Part shown: piece by piece, positions 9,228-18,020 of the stretch | Position numbering within the stretch: position 1 is the first letter of the stretch | Layout: each line of letters begins with the position of its first letter | NCBI GenBank assembly: GCA_937920475.1 | Contig: CALEUX010000134.1 | Coordinates: 1 to 40,445, forward strand | DNA: 40,445 nt | Reading direction: 5' to 3' | DNA from: an uncultured Marinilabiliaceae bacterium | GTDB lineage: Bacteria > Bacteroidota > Bacteroidia > Bacteroidales > Marinilabiliaceae | Translations under genes and position numbers: made by a program | Notes under the pieces: generated by a model | What the model was told of the DNA's origin: nothing | The model's database searches: none | Seen by the model: only the letters and a program-made list of their open reading frames with translations

Positions 9228-10628
9228 ATGAGAAAAATAAAGTATCTGTTTACAAGATATTTTCACGATGTGGTGATTGCAGTTGAGGCAATTCTGGCCA
9301 ACAAAATGAAATCCATGCTAACAGCTTTGGGCATTATGTTTGGGGTGGCTGCTGTTATCAGTATGCTGGCTATTGGTAAAGGTGCTCAGCAGGAAGTTTT
9401 GGAGCAAATTAAACTAGTGGGTGTTAATAACATCATTGTAACTCCTTCTGAAATTGCCCTTGAGTCGCCCGAAACGCAGGGAGGCGGAGTGGGGTCAGGT
9501 GTTCGCCGGTTTTCGCCGGGTTTAACATTGCTCGATGCCATGGCCATTGAGCAATCTATACCTACAGTAGCCAAAGTTAGTCCGGTTATATCGTTAAACT
9601 ATCATGCCGTATTGCAAGGCAAGAGCTATCCTGTGGTACTCGAAGGTGTTTCGTCAAACTATTTTGAATTACTGAACATCAATCTTCAGCAAGGTGTAAT
9701 TTTTAACAGTGAGCAAAGTGAAGGCGGGTTCCCGGTTTGTGTTATTGGTGATAATATTAAGAAACGGTTTTTTAATACTCAGGATCCCATTGGTCAGTAT
9801 ATAAAATGTGGCCAAACCTGGTTGCAGGTAATTGGGGTTATTGAAAGAAGAGATTTTACTGCCTCAGCTTCTGACGAGATGGGCATTAGCAGTACCGATA
9901 ATAAAATTTTTGTACCTGTAAAAACCATGCTGTTGCGATTTAAAGATCGTGGCAGAGTAAACCCCGAAGTATTGGAAGGTATGGCACGTGGTGGGTCCGG
10001 TTTTGGTATGGGCCCAGGAGCCGGATCAGGATCAGGTTCAACAACTTCGGCATCAGCATCAGGATCGATTAGTTCAATTGTACATCAATTGGATAAAATT
10101 ATTATTCAGGTTGAAGAAACAGAGCATTTAAGTGTAACTGCCGACATTGTAAAACGAATGCTATTAAGACGGCATAGTGACATCTACGATTTTGAAGTAA
10201 CTGTGCCAGAGTTGCTTCTGAAGCAGCAACAAAAAACCAACGACATTTTTAACATCGTTTTGGGAGCCATTGCCAGTATTTCACTAATTGTTGGAGGTAT
10301 TGGTATTATGAATATTATGCTTGCATCTGTTTGGGAGCGTATACGTGAAATTGGAACCCGGCAAGCCATTGGAGCATCGCGTAAGGATATTATCGTACAG
10401 TTCCTGGCTGAGTCGACATTAATAAGTGTTTCAGGAGGTATGATAGGTATAGTTCTGGGAGTTATTCTGGCTCAGCTCATCAATGTAATGGCAGATATTC
10501 AAACAATTGTGAGTCTGTTTTCGGTTTTTGTAGCATTTGGAGTTTCTGCAACAGTAGGTATTGTGTTTGGATACCTTCCGGCCAAGCGGGCCGCTGAGCA
10601 GGATCCCGTAGAATCGTTACGACATTAA
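9228..10628 (+). CDS. MacB-like ABC transporter permease (MacB_PCD + FtsX)
   Basis: The 466-residue protein has the MacB permease plan: a first transmembrane helix at about 32-50 (LTALGIMFGVAAVISMLAIG) continuing into KGAQQEVLEQ, a periplasmic core to about 330, then three FtsX-domain helices (IFNIVLGAIASISLIVGGIGIMN and two more), with the motif ERIREIGTRQAIGAS on the cytoplasmic loop and the C-terminal PAKRAAEQDPVESLRH. It carries no ATP-binding domain of its own, and no ATPase gene is present next to it, which is unusual. Residues 252-283 are a Gly/Ser/Ala/Thr-rich insert in the periplasmic domain. It lies between HlyD and TolC genes, so it is the likely inner-membrane partner of that tripartite exporter. 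Confidence 0.88.
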   Translation: MRKIKYLFTRYFHDVVIAVEAILANKMKSMLTALGIMFGVAAVISMLAIGKGAQQEVLEQIKLVGVNNIIVTPSEIALESPETQGGGVGSGVRRFSPGLTLLDAMAIEQSIPTVAKVSPVISLNYHAVLQGKSYPVVLEGVSSNYFELLNINLQQGVIFNSEQSEGGFPVCVIGDNIKKRFFNTQDPIGQYIKCGQTWLQVIGVIERRDFTASASDEMGISSTDNKIFVPVKTMLLRFKDRGRVNPEVLEGMARGGSGFGMGPGAGSGSGSTTSASASGSISSIVHQLDKIIIQVEETEHLSVTADIVKRMLLRRHSDIYDFEVTVPELLLKQQQKTNDIFNIVLGAIASISLIVGGIGIMNIMLASVWERIREIGTRQAIGASRKDIIVQFLAESTLISVSGGMIGIVLGVILAQLINVMADIQTIVSLFSVFVAFGVSATVGIVFGYLPAKRAAEQDPVESLRH

Positions 10629-10708
10629 GTGCTTGGCATTCTAATTAAATAGAAAATTGCTTTTAAGTGAGTTCGGGAAAAGAATCATCAACAATTTTAT
10701 AATATAGT

Positions 10709-12193
10709 ATGATCCGTTTTTGTTATTCAATATTATTTGTATTTATCGTTTCGTTCATGAGCATAAATGGACAGAATCGTGATGCAGTTCAATTAAGTCT
10801 TACGCTTGAACAAGCTATTGAATTGGCCAATCAACAATCGCTTCTTAGCTTTCGATACAAAAATATGTATTTAGCAAGGTATTGGGAGTTTCGCAGCTAC
10901 AAAGCCCAACGTTTGCCCCTGTTAAGCTTAAGTTCTACGCCTGTAAACTACGACCGATCGGTTAATATGGATTATAACAACGAGAATTTTATTGAAAGGG
11001 CAACTTTTACATCTAATGCCGGTTTGTCAGTTCGTCAGAATATGACTTTAACAGGTGGAGTGTTTGACGTAACATCAGGTTTAACCCGAATTCAGTCGCT
11101 TGATCAGGATAGGGTAAGTTTTGCATCAAGCCCTGTAACAGTTGGTTTCACACAATCTTTAAACGGATATAATAGCTTCAGATGGCAGGCCCGAATGGAA
11201 CCTTTAAAATTTGAGCAGGCTAAAAAAGAATTTTTGCAAAGGCGTGAAACATTGGCAATTCAGACTATAAATTTCTTTTTTAGTGTGGTAACTGCTGAAA
11301 TCAATATTGAAATTGCAAAAACGAACTATTCAAATGCCGATACGTTATACCGAATCGGGCGCGGACGTTTCGAAATTGGAACGGTAACGCAGGATGAACT
11401 GCTCGATTTGGAACTGGGACTTCTCAATGCCGAGTTAGCTAAATCAAGAGCCGACATAGACTTAAAGCAGGCCTATGCATCGTTAAATTCTTTTTTAGGA
11501 TTACCCGAAAATGTTAAGATTAATTGTTTGGTTCCATCAATTATTCCCAGCGTTAAAGTGAATGTTGATGAAGCCCTTAATCTGGCAATGGAAAATAATC
11601 CTGAAATACTCGATTTTGAGTATCAGTTGCTCAGTGCCGGTCAGAATGTTGCCCGTGCCCGTGCCGAAAGTGGGCTCAGTGCCACCATTCGGGGTAATGT
11701 AGGTATTAATAAAAGTGCAGCCGAGTTAAATCAGGCTTACCAAAGCCCATTTCTCGAACAACAACAAGTTAGGGTTTCTTTAAATGTACCCATTATTGAC
11801 TGGGGGCTTAGAAAAGGAAGAATTCAAATGGCCCGCTCGAACCAGGAAGTTACTGAAGCCACTGTGAAACAGGCAAAAATTGATTTTGAGCAGGAACTAA
11901 TCATTAACATCTTGGATTTTAACCTTCAGGAGATGCAGGTGGGGATTGCGGCAAAGGCCGATACCATTGCTCAAATGGGTTTTGAAGTGACTAAGCAACG
12001 GTTTATGATTGACAAGGTGGATGTAATTCGCCTGAACTCAGCCCGAAATTCACTTGACTCGGCCCGCCGGAGCTACATCGCTGCGCTTCGCAGATATTGG
12101 GTAAGCCTTTATGGCGTACGTCAGCTTACTTTGTTCGATTTTATTAATCGCCGGCCTTTAATGGAGGATTTGGACGAATTGTTAAAAAAGTAG
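10709..12193 (+). CDS. TolC-family outer-membrane efflux protein
   Basis: The 494-residue protein has a signal peptide (about 1-21, ending SINGQ) and the duplicated TolC helical-barrel layout. The first repeat begins with LSLTLEQAIELANQQSL and the second with VDEALNLAMENNPEI, each followed by long amphipathic helices. Regions such as ALRRYWVSLYGVRQLTLFDF at the C-terminus are typical of Bacteroidota members. It would form the trimeric outer-membrane exit duct for the adaptors encoded on both sides. The gene lies 80 nt after the permease and 130 nt before the second adaptor, all on one strand, fitting one transcription unit. Confidence 0.9.
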   Translation: MIRFCYSILFVFIVSFMSINGQNRDAVQLSLTLEQAIELANQQSLLSFRYKNMYLARYWEFRSYKAQRLPLLSLSSTPVNYDRSVNMDYNNENFIERATFTSNAGLSVRQNMTLTGGVFDVTSGLTRIQSLDQDRVSFASSPVTVGFTQSLNGYNSFRWQARMEPLKFEQAKKEFLQRRETLAIQTINFFFSVVTAEINIEIAKTNYSNADTLYRIGRGRFEIGTVTQDELLDLELGLLNAELAKSRADIDLKQAYASLNSFLGLPENVKINCLVPSIIPSVKVNVDEALNLAMENNPEILDFEYQLLSAGQNVARARAESGLSATIRGNVGINKSAAELNQAYQSPFLEQQQVRVSLNVPIIDWGLRKGRIQMARSNQEVTEATVKQAKIDFEQELIINILDFNLQEMQVGIAAKADTIAQMGFEVTKQRFMIDKVDVIRLNSARNSLDSARRSYIAALRRYWVSLYGVRQLTLFDFINRRPLMEDLDELLKK

Positions 12194-12323
12194 GTTAATT
12201 AATGTAATATTCTGGGTTCTTATAATATTAGTATGAAATAAGCTCAGTAAAACTACCTGAAAAATGTGAACTCTCAATATCAACAGGTAGGAGAGTTTCA
12301 TTTGAATTTAAAAAATTAAACGA

Positions 12324-13574
12324 ATGAAGAAATTCTGGCAAATCATTCCTCCAATCGCTTTGGTAGTGGTAACGCTGGTTATTTATGCCATTGCCACTCG
12401 CGATAAGGAAAAAGAACCTGACATAGTGAAGGCCGAAAAAGGGGTCTTCGAAATTGTTGTTACCAGCATGGGTGAGTTGGAAGCTCTCGAATCTACCAAT
12501 ATAACCATCCCGGAAGTGCTTACCAACCAGACTGTGCGAATCAGGTCGCTCGCCATAACCGATATCGTTAAAGAGGGTACAGTAGTTAAAAAGGGCGATT
12601 ATGTAGCAACCCTAAATCCGGCCGATGTTGAAGAGCAACACCGAATACTTACCGAGCGGTTGGATATGTATCTGGTTAACCTTGAAAATATCAAAATTGA
12701 TAGCTCTTTGGTGTTAAGTGAAGCTCGCGACGGCATCAGACAGGCCCGCGATGTGGTGCTCGACAGGGAGATAAAGCTGGAACAGTCGAAATATGAATCG
12801 CAGGCTGTTCAGCGTCAGGCACAAATTAATCTGGAAGTAGCCAAACGCAATTTTGAACAACGAAACAGAAACTATACTCAGTTACGCAGAAAACATCAAT
12901 TAATGGTGAACAGAGCTCTGGATTTAATTGACAGACAGAAAAATGATATTGAAACATTAGAACAGTTAAGACGCGATTTGCGCATTGTAGCCCCAGGACC
13001 AGGACTTGTGGTATATGCCCGTGGTAACGACGGGCAGAAAATCAGAATAGGGTCCAATGTTAACCGTTGGGCTCCATTAATAGCAACACTGCCCGACTTG
13101 TCAACCCTTCAATCGGTTGCGTTTGTTAAGGAAATTGATATCTCCAAAATAAAAACAGGCTTACCGGTCAGAATTAAAATTGATGCTTTTCCCGATGAAG
13201 AGTTCAAAGGTGTTATTACCCGGGTTGCAAACGTGGGGCAAGAAATGCAGGGACAGTTTGCAACTGGTTTTAAAGTGGAAATTAAAGTAGATCCGGCAGG
13301 AAAAACCTTATTGCCGGGTATGACTTCAACCAATCACATAGTCGTTAGCAGTTTAAAAGATGTTTTAATGGTGCCCCGCCAAACAGTACATTTAAGCGAA
13401 ATAGGCTTTTATGTTTACAAAAGAGAAGGTTTGTCGGTAGTTCGACAGGAAATCAGGACTGGTGGAGAAAATGATTCATATGTCTGGGTAACCGAAGGAC
13501 TTAAACCCGGAGATCGTGTTTACACGCATGCCCCTTCCAAAGGCCATGATATTAAAATGATTACTCTGCATTAG
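12324..13574 (+). CDS. HlyD-family efflux periplasmic adaptor (second of two)
   Basis: The 416-residue adaptor has an N-terminal anchor at about 5-24 (QIIPPIALVVVTLVIYAIA), a lipoyl half, a coiled-coil hairpin at about 105-210, a second lipoyl strand (IVAPGPGLVVYARGNDG) and a beta-barrel (GLPVRIKIDAFPDEEFKGVI). It is clearly a paralogue of the adaptor at 7576: both share EQSKYES-AV-RQA in the hairpin, GSNVNRWAP-like and EIDISKI segments, and the DAFP barrel strand. It lacks that protein's charged C-terminal tail. It is the last gene of the efflux cluster and is followed by a long stem-loop at 13634-13671. The substrate is unknown. Confidence 0.88.
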   Translation: MKKFWQIIPPIALVVVTLVIYAIATRDKEKEPDIVKAEKGVFEIVVTSMGELEALESTNITIPEVLTNQTVRIRSLAITDIVKEGTVVKKGDYVATLNPADVEEQHRILTERLDMYLVNLENIKIDSSLVLSEARDGIRQARDVVLDREIKLEQSKYESQAVQRQAQINLEVAKRNFEQRNRNYTQLRRKHQLMVNRALDLIDRQKNDIETLEQLRRDLRIVAPGPGLVVYARGNDGQKIRIGSNVNRWAPLIATLPDLSTLQSVAFVKEIDISKIKTGLPVRIKIDAFPDEEFKGVITRVANVGQEMQGQFATGFKVEIKVDPAGKTLLPGMTSTNHIVVSSLKDVLMVPRQTVHLSEIGFYVYKREGLSVVRQEIRTGGENDSYVWVTEGLKPGDRVYTHAPSKGHDIKMITLH

Positions 13575-13633
13575 TAGGATTGATATTTAATTTTATCCGA
13601 ACATTATTATAATCTTTACGTTATAAATTGTGG

Positions 13634-13671
13634 TTAACTGTATAAAGCCGCTTGCGGTTTTATACAGTTAA
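13634..13671. terminator. Long stem-loop ending the efflux cluster
   Basis: Arms 13634-13651 and 13654-13671 pair over 18 bp with one G-U (core AACTGTATAAAGCCGC against GCGGTTTTATACAGTT) and a 2-nt loop. It lies 60 nt after the second adaptor gene. The T-run after it is weak, so termination is likely but not certain. Confidence 0.55.
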
Positions 13672-13756
13672 AATTGCTTTTAACATGACCCGAGTTTATG
13701 CTTGTTAATTCTCTTTAAAAAATGAAGAAATTTTTCGGTAATTGAGCAGCCTTGTT

Positions 13757-13764
13757 TATATTTG
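13757..13764 (+). promoter_or_regulatory. Candidate -7 promoter box for mdh
   Basis: TATATTTG matches TAnnTTTG and lies 76 nt before the mdh ATG, leaving a leader of about 70 nt. No exact TTTG -33 box is seen. Confidence 0.5.
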
Positions 13765-13840
13765 CGACACTCTTTAAAAAGGAGTAAGCCTTTGCTAAAT
13801 CTGATACGAAAATAACAACTATAAAATTAAAGCATTCATT

Positions 13841-14776
13841 ATGAAAGTTACGGTAGTAGGGGCAGGAAACGTAGGTGCTACATGCGCCGACATTCTTGCC
13901 TACAGAGAAATCGCCAATGAAGTAGTATTGGTAGATATTAAAGAAGGTATTGCTGAAGGAAAAGCTCTTGATATCTGGCAAAAAGCCCCAATTGACCTTT
14001 ATGATACCCGTACAGTTGGTGTTACCAATGATTACTCAAAAACAGCTGGTTCAGATGTTGTTGTTATTACATCAGGGCTTCCACGTAAACCAGGTATGAC
14101 TCGCGACGATTTAATTGAAACCAACGCTGGTATTGTTAAATCAGTTACCGAGCAAATAGTTAAGTATTCACCTGAAACTATTATTATTGTAGTATCCAAT
14201 CCTTTGGATGTAATGACATACCAGGCTCATATTACCAGTAATTTCCCTCGAACCCGTGTAATGGGGATGGCCGGAATTCTGGACACTGCCCGCTACCGTG
14301 CATTTTTAGCAGAAGCTTTAAATGTTTCACCTAAAGATATTCAGGCAATGTTACTTGGCGGACACGGCGATACAATGGTGCCACTGCCACGTTACACTAC
14401 CGTTGGAGGTATTCCTGTAACCGAACTTATTGGAGCCCAGGAGCTGGACGCTATTATTGAGCGTACCAAGTTCGGAGGTGGCGAATTGGTTAAATTAATG
14501 GGTACTTCAGCCTGGTATGCTCCCGGTTCTGCCGCCGCTCAAATGGTTGAAGCTATTGTTCGCGACCAGCGACGTGTATTCCCGGTTTGTATTAACCTCG
14601 AAGGCGAATATGGTATCAATAACTGCTATTTAGGCGTTCCGGTTATTCTTGGCAAAAATGGCGTTGAGAAGGTAATTGAATTAAATCTCGACAGTGATGA
14701 AAAAGCATTGCTGGAAACCAGCCGTGGCCATGTAGCCGAAGTAATGTCGGTTCTGGATCGTTTAAATACAAAATAA
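13841..14776 (+). CDS. mdh: Malate dehydrogenase (LDH-like type)
   Basis: The enzyme oxidises malate to oxaloacetate with NAD in the TCA cycle. The 311-residue product has the dinucleotide-binding motif GAGNVG at residues 7-12 and an Asp at 32 at the end of the second strand, which points to NAD rather than NADP. The substrate loop GLPRKPGMTRDD contains Arg82; the arginine at this active-site loop position is characteristic of malate dehydrogenase, where lactate dehydrogenases have Gln. The catalytic histidine is in GGHGDTMVP (H175). Length fits the family. It is a single-gene unit: promoter box at 13757 and a perfect stem-loop terminator 24 nt after the stop. No other TCA gene lies beside it. 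Confidence 0.95.
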   Translation: MKVTVVGAGNVGATCADILAYREIANEVVLVDIKEGIAEGKALDIWQKAPIDLYDTRTVGVTNDYSKTAGSDVVVITSGLPRKPGMTRDDLIETNAGIVKSVTEQIVKYSPETIIIVVSNPLDVMTYQAHITSNFPRTRVMGMAGILDTARYRAFLAEALNVSPKDIQAMLLGGHGDTMVPLPRYTTVGGIPVTELIGAQELDAIIERTKFGGGELVKLMGTSAWYAPGSAAAQMVEAIVRDQRRVFPVCINLEGEYGINNCYLGVPVILGKNGVEKVIELNLDSDEKALLETSRGHVAEVMSVLDRLNTK

Positions 14777-14800
14777 TCCGTAATACAATAAAGTACTGAA

Positions 14801-14836
14801 GAGGGTGTCTCAAAAGTCAGAGACACCCTCTTTTTA
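14801..14836 (+). terminator. Rho-independent terminator of mdh
   Basis: GAGGGTGTCTC (14801-14811) and GAGACACCCTC (14820-14830) are a perfect 11-bp inverted repeat around an 8-nt loop, followed by TTTTT. A similar GAGACAGCCTCTTTTT string recurs at 14900-14914 without a matching left arm. Confidence 0.9.
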
Positions 14837-14940
14837 TTCGTACTCCTACTCGAGTAGTTTTTCAAATACTCAATTTTCAGAGCCTTAAAAAAACTTATGA
14901 GACAGCCTCTTTTTAATTCAATTAATTAATCATTTGGTAG

Positions 14941-15062
14941 CTGTTTAATTTAATTTTGGAATTTTATTAAGATGATAACATTCTAGACGTATAGACCTGT
15001 TTGCCGGTAAACAGGTAAGTTTGGAACGATACTAAGATATTTTTAAAGTCTTAATAATCTGC
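14941..15062 (+). repeat. Dispersed palindromic element, copy A (diverged)
   Basis: It starts CTGTTTAATTTAATTTT, like the left end of copies B and C, has two TAGAC motifs (14984 and 14992) and a late AAGTCTTAATAAT. In its centre ACCTGTTT and AAACAGGT form an 8-bp stem with a 6-nt loop (14995-15016). The right boundary is uncertain. Confidence 0.45.
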
Positions 15063-15295
15063 TCTATCCATTTTTCATCTATTCATCTTAAATCTAAATT
15101 TAATCGGTTAATTAGATATTACCTTGAGAAAATAATGGAATGTCCGTTTACGAACATTATTCGTTTCAAAATTGGGCAGTGATAATATTTTTACAAACAA
15201 CAAAACTCTTGTAAGTTACAATAAAAGAGTAATATATAGAGTTTGGCATTATTAATGTTTCTGTATGTTCAAACAAATAAATGGAGGCATTAAAA
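15063..15295. other. AT-rich leader region before the WM-repeat gene
   Basis: No ORF with coding character is seen. TAGAGTTTGG at about 15237-15246 resembles a -7 box with one extra base. GGAGG at 15283-15287 is a strong Shine-Dalgarno for the ATG at 15296, which is unusual in this phylum and decides the start of the next gene. Confidence 0.4.
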
Positions 15296-15904
15296 ATGAA
15301 AACACAAGTTAATCATCAAACCGGAGCGCTTAAGTACACCACATTGGTACTTGCAGGGAGCTTGTTATTAGTTGTTTTCCTTACCCAGATAAATAATTCA
15401 AAAACAAATAATCCCGGAAATTATACCGTTCACACAGTTGCTACTGAAAGTGCTTCATTAACTCATGTTACAACTACTGAGGTTGCCGAAAAGGCTCTTC
15501 CTTCTGTTAATCCTTCAAATGAAGTGGTATTGGTTAAGGCAATTGCCGCCACCACTATTATTGAAGAAAATGTTGAAGCCGAAGTATCATTGGCCAATTG
15601 GATGGTAGATGAAAACGCCTGGAATACCAACAATGAAAATGAAGTAATTTTAACATCATGGATGTTATCAACCGACCCATGGACTGTTAATAGTGATTAT
15701 CAGCAGGAATTGGTATTAATTGAAGATTGGATGCTTGATACAAACGTATGGAATTTAGCTGAGAGTTTTTTGTATGCTGAGGAAAGAACAGAAGAGATAA
15801 ATCTGGAGGCCTGGATGCTGACAGTTGAACCTTGGATGGATTATACCAAACCAGAACAATTGCACAATATCGAGTTGCTTCTTACCTTTTTTTCAGAAAA
15901 ATAA
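15296..15904 (+). CDS. Membrane-anchored protein with four WM-x5-W repeats
   Basis: I chose the ATG at 15296 because GGAGG sits 8 nt before it; an in-frame ATG at 15281 contains that GGAGG in its own first codons and would add only MEALK. The 202-residue product has one N-terminal membrane segment (about 16-31, LVLAGSLLLVVFLTQI) and no lipobox, then a Thr/Ser/Asn-rich linker to about residue 75. The C-terminal half carries four copies of a motif [L/I/E]-x-x-W-M-[L/V]-x5-counted-W in which the two tryptophans are always exactly seven residues apart (W102/W109, W122/W129, W145/W152, W173/W180). Spacers between copies are acidic. I do not recognise a characterised family. It is upstream of a DUF2807 lipoprotein gene on the same strand, 165 nt away, so both probably belong to the envelope. 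Confidence 0.75.
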   Translation: MKTQVNHQTGALKYTTLVLAGSLLLVVFLTQINNSKTNNPGNYTVHTVATESASLTHVTTTEVAEKALPSVNPSNEVVLVKAIAATTIIEENVEAEVSLANWMVDENAWNTNNENEVILTSWMLSTDPWTVNSDYQQELVLIEDWMLDTNVWNLAESFLYAEERTEEINLEAWMLTVEPWMDYTKPEQLHNIELLLTFFSEK

Positions 15905-16069
15905 TTACTTTAACACGCTCTATAACCTGAATTGTTAAACAGTAGAATTTGAAGTATCAACCGAGATAACTCCATCAAAATGAAACGAGTCATAAGAACG
16001 AATTCTCACATAGGAGCATTACTATTATGGCGAGTTCCATCTGGCCGTTAAAAAACAAATTATAAACAG

Positions 16070-16810
16070 ATGAAAAGGTATCGTTCAATAACCGGATTTT
16101 TGGCTCTGTGCTTCATCAGTGCTTTCACAACCGGATGCTGGTCCGACCCGGGAAGTATCCGCTTTAAGCCAGGGACAATGGAGGCATTTCAAACCAGAGA
16201 GGTAGCTTCTTTTAACAAAGTGGAATTAAACGGGAATTTCATCGTTTATTTGCAAAACAGTTCTGTATGCAGCCTTTCTGTTGAAGGCGATGAAGATATT
16301 CTGAACATGGTATTAACCGAAGTAGAAAACAGTACTTTGAGAATTGGCTATATGAACGAGCGTTACAATAATATGGATCAACCGGTTATTGTTAATATTG
16401 GTGTAAACGATCTTCAGGAATTATCGGGTCAAAAAGCTGTTAAGGTTATTACAACCGATATTTTTCTTTTCAACCATTTAAAAATGGATTTTGCCGGAGC
16501 CGTGAACCTTGAAATGGAACTTCATGGGCAGTCGGTTACCGGAGTGTTTGCCGGCGCTTCTTCTATCAATCTTAAAGGCAAAGTAGATTCATTGAACTTT
16601 GATATACCGGGTGCCGGTAAAATGCGAGCATTTGAGCTCGAAGCCCGGAAGGTTGAACTTAACCTGGCAGGGGCCGGAAAAGCCGATATTTTTGTTACTG
16701 AACAGCTAAGAGTAAACATGGCCGGAGCTTGCCACGTTTCTTACAAAGGAACGCCATCAAGTGTTTATTCAAATATCAGCGGCATTGGCCGGTTAAAGAA
16801 AATTGACTAA
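16070..16810 (+). CDS. Head GIN domain (DUF2807) lipoprotein
   Basis: The 246-residue protein has a lipoprotein signal peptide with lipobox FTTGC (Cys23). From about residue 45 it follows the DUF2807 pattern: FNKVELNGNFIVYLQ, then short beta-rungs each turning on small residues (AGAVNLEMEL, AGASSINLKGKV, PGAGKMRAFEL, AGAGKADIF, AGACHVSYKG, SGIGRL). This repetition gives a single-stranded right-handed beta-helix. In Bacteroidota these proteins are common, exported, and mostly uncharacterised; the family name mentions adhesin heads but adhesion is not shown here. It converges on the AI-2E-type permease gene, with only 4 nt between the two stop codons. Confidence 0.88.
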   Translation: MKRYRSITGFLALCFISAFTTGCWSDPGSIRFKPGTMEAFQTREVASFNKVELNGNFIVYLQNSSVCSLSVEGDEDILNMVLTEVENSTLRIGYMNERYNNMDQPVIVNIGVNDLQELSGQKAVKVITTDIFLFNHLKMDFAGAVNLEMELHGQSVTGVFAGASSINLKGKVDSLNFDIPGAGKMRAFELEARKVELNLAGAGKADIFVTEQLRVNMAGACHVSYKGTPSSVYSNISGIGRLKKID

Positions 16811-16814
16811 GACA

Positions 16815-17990
16815 TTAAGGCTCTTCATTATCAATGGGCATTTCTGTTGATGCCATTACAATTTCTTTTTTTGAATCATCTTCTTTCAAAACAAATTGCT
16901 TGTAGTACGAGAACAACATGGTTGTAAGTGGTAAAGCCAGCAACATTCCCAGTATCCCCATAATACTTCCCCAAACCGATAAAGAAAGCAGAATTACCGC
17001 AGGATTCATATTGTAAGCTTTCCCCATGATTCGAGGTATCAGTAGGGTTTCCTGAATTACCTGAACAACAGCCATTACCAGAAAAACCAACAACACTATC
17101 TGTCCAAAATTTTGATCGGTTTCCATGGCCTTGAGCAATGCCAGAATTATTGCAGGGATAAAACCAATAACCTGTAAATAGGGCACAATATTCAACATTC
17201 CTATAAAAAGACCTAGCGTTACAGCCATTGGCATTTCGATAATAGAGAATCCAATGGCCAGCAAAATTCCTACTATTAAAGCAATTGTAAACTGCGCTCT
17301 GAAATAAACCCTCATCGACAGCTTTAAATCATTGGAAATGGTAATGGCATAATGACGATGTTTTTGAGGGATAAGACCTTGCCAGCCTTCTTCAATCTTT
17401 TTATAATCGAGCAGAATGAAAAACAAATACAGCAAAATCATCAACAGTCCTATAACTCCAAACAGAATGCTAAGAGAGCCTGTGAAAACCGACTTGGCTG
17501 AATTGAGAATGACGGTGGTTAATTGAGAAACATCCTGCGCACCTAAAACATCCTGAAAATTCTGGCTGGCCAAAACCTGATTTAACCACTGATATACGCC
17601 TTCGGGCAATAACGCTTGTAAACTATGTGTTTGCAGAAACTTTTGAACAAGCGTTATAAGTTTAACTGTTTCAGCAACAAACTGGGGTATCAGCCACATC
17701 AGAATACCAGTAAAAATACTGATAAACAACAACATGGTTAAAAAAACTGAAGTCCCGCGATGTTTAATACGCAATCTGGTTTGAAAAAATACAACCACCG
17801 GATCGGTTAAATAGGCCAGCAATAAAGCTAAAAAAAATGGGATAAGTACCCCACTGATGGAACGGATAATAACAATTAGTCCAATGATTATGGCAATAGT
17901 TAACAAAAGCCTTATAAACCGGTCAAAAGTAAACGGTTTATCCAGGAAAATTCCATAATCCTGCGAATTGTTGCTTTTTTTTGAGTCCAT
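16815..17990 (-). CDS. AI-2E family transporter (PF01594-type permease)
   Basis: The 391-residue integral membrane protein shows about eight hydrophobic segments in the AI-2E/YdiK order: a pair near the N-terminus (FIRLLLTIAIIIGLIVII and GVLIPFFLALLLAYLTDPVV), a third after IKHRGTSVF, a cytoplasmic/periplasmic helical stretch, and a cluster of five in the C-terminal half including PYLQVIGFIPAIILALL and the conserved PRIMGKAYNMNPAVILLSLSVWG. The family includes autoinducer-2 and Na+/H+ exporters, so the substrate is open. The frame is open from a TTG at 18005, but a TAATTTTG promoter box at 18013-18020 would start transcription at about that base, so I use the ATG at 17990. Confidence 0.9.
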   Translation of the reverse strand: MDSKKSNNSQDYGIFLDKPFTFDRFIRLLLTIAIIIGLIVIIRSISGVLIPFFLALLLAYLTDPVVVFFQTRLRIKHRGTSVFLTMLLFISIFTGILMWLIPQFVAETVKLITLVQKFLQTHSLQALLPEGVYQWLNQVLASQNFQDVLGAQDVSQLTTVILNSAKSVFTGSLSILFGVIGLLMILLYLFFILLDYKKIEEGWQGLIPQKHRHYAITISNDLKLSMRVYFRAQFTIALIVGILLAIGFSIIEMPMAVTLGLFIGMLNIVPYLQVIGFIPAIILALLKAMETDQNFGQIVLLVFLVMAVVQVIQETLLIPRIMGKAYNMNPAVILLSLSVWGSIMGILGMLLALPLTTMLFSYYKQFVLKEDDSKKEIVMASTEMPIDNEEP

Positions 17991-18012
17991 TTTTCTTTTT
18001 TTCAAATATTGG

Positions 18013-18020
18013 CAAAATTA
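18013..18020 (-). promoter_or_regulatory. Candidate -7 box for the AI-2E-type gene
   Basis: The minus strand reads TAATTTTG, a full TAnnTTTG match 23 nt before the ATG at 17990. The remaining intergenic DNA to 18317 shows no gene. Confidence 0.5.

Noticed and set aside
14846-14857. Perfect palindrome CTACTCGAGTAG after the mdh terminator
   Set aside because: Twelve bases with a short T-run; too small to call a second terminator or operator without further support.
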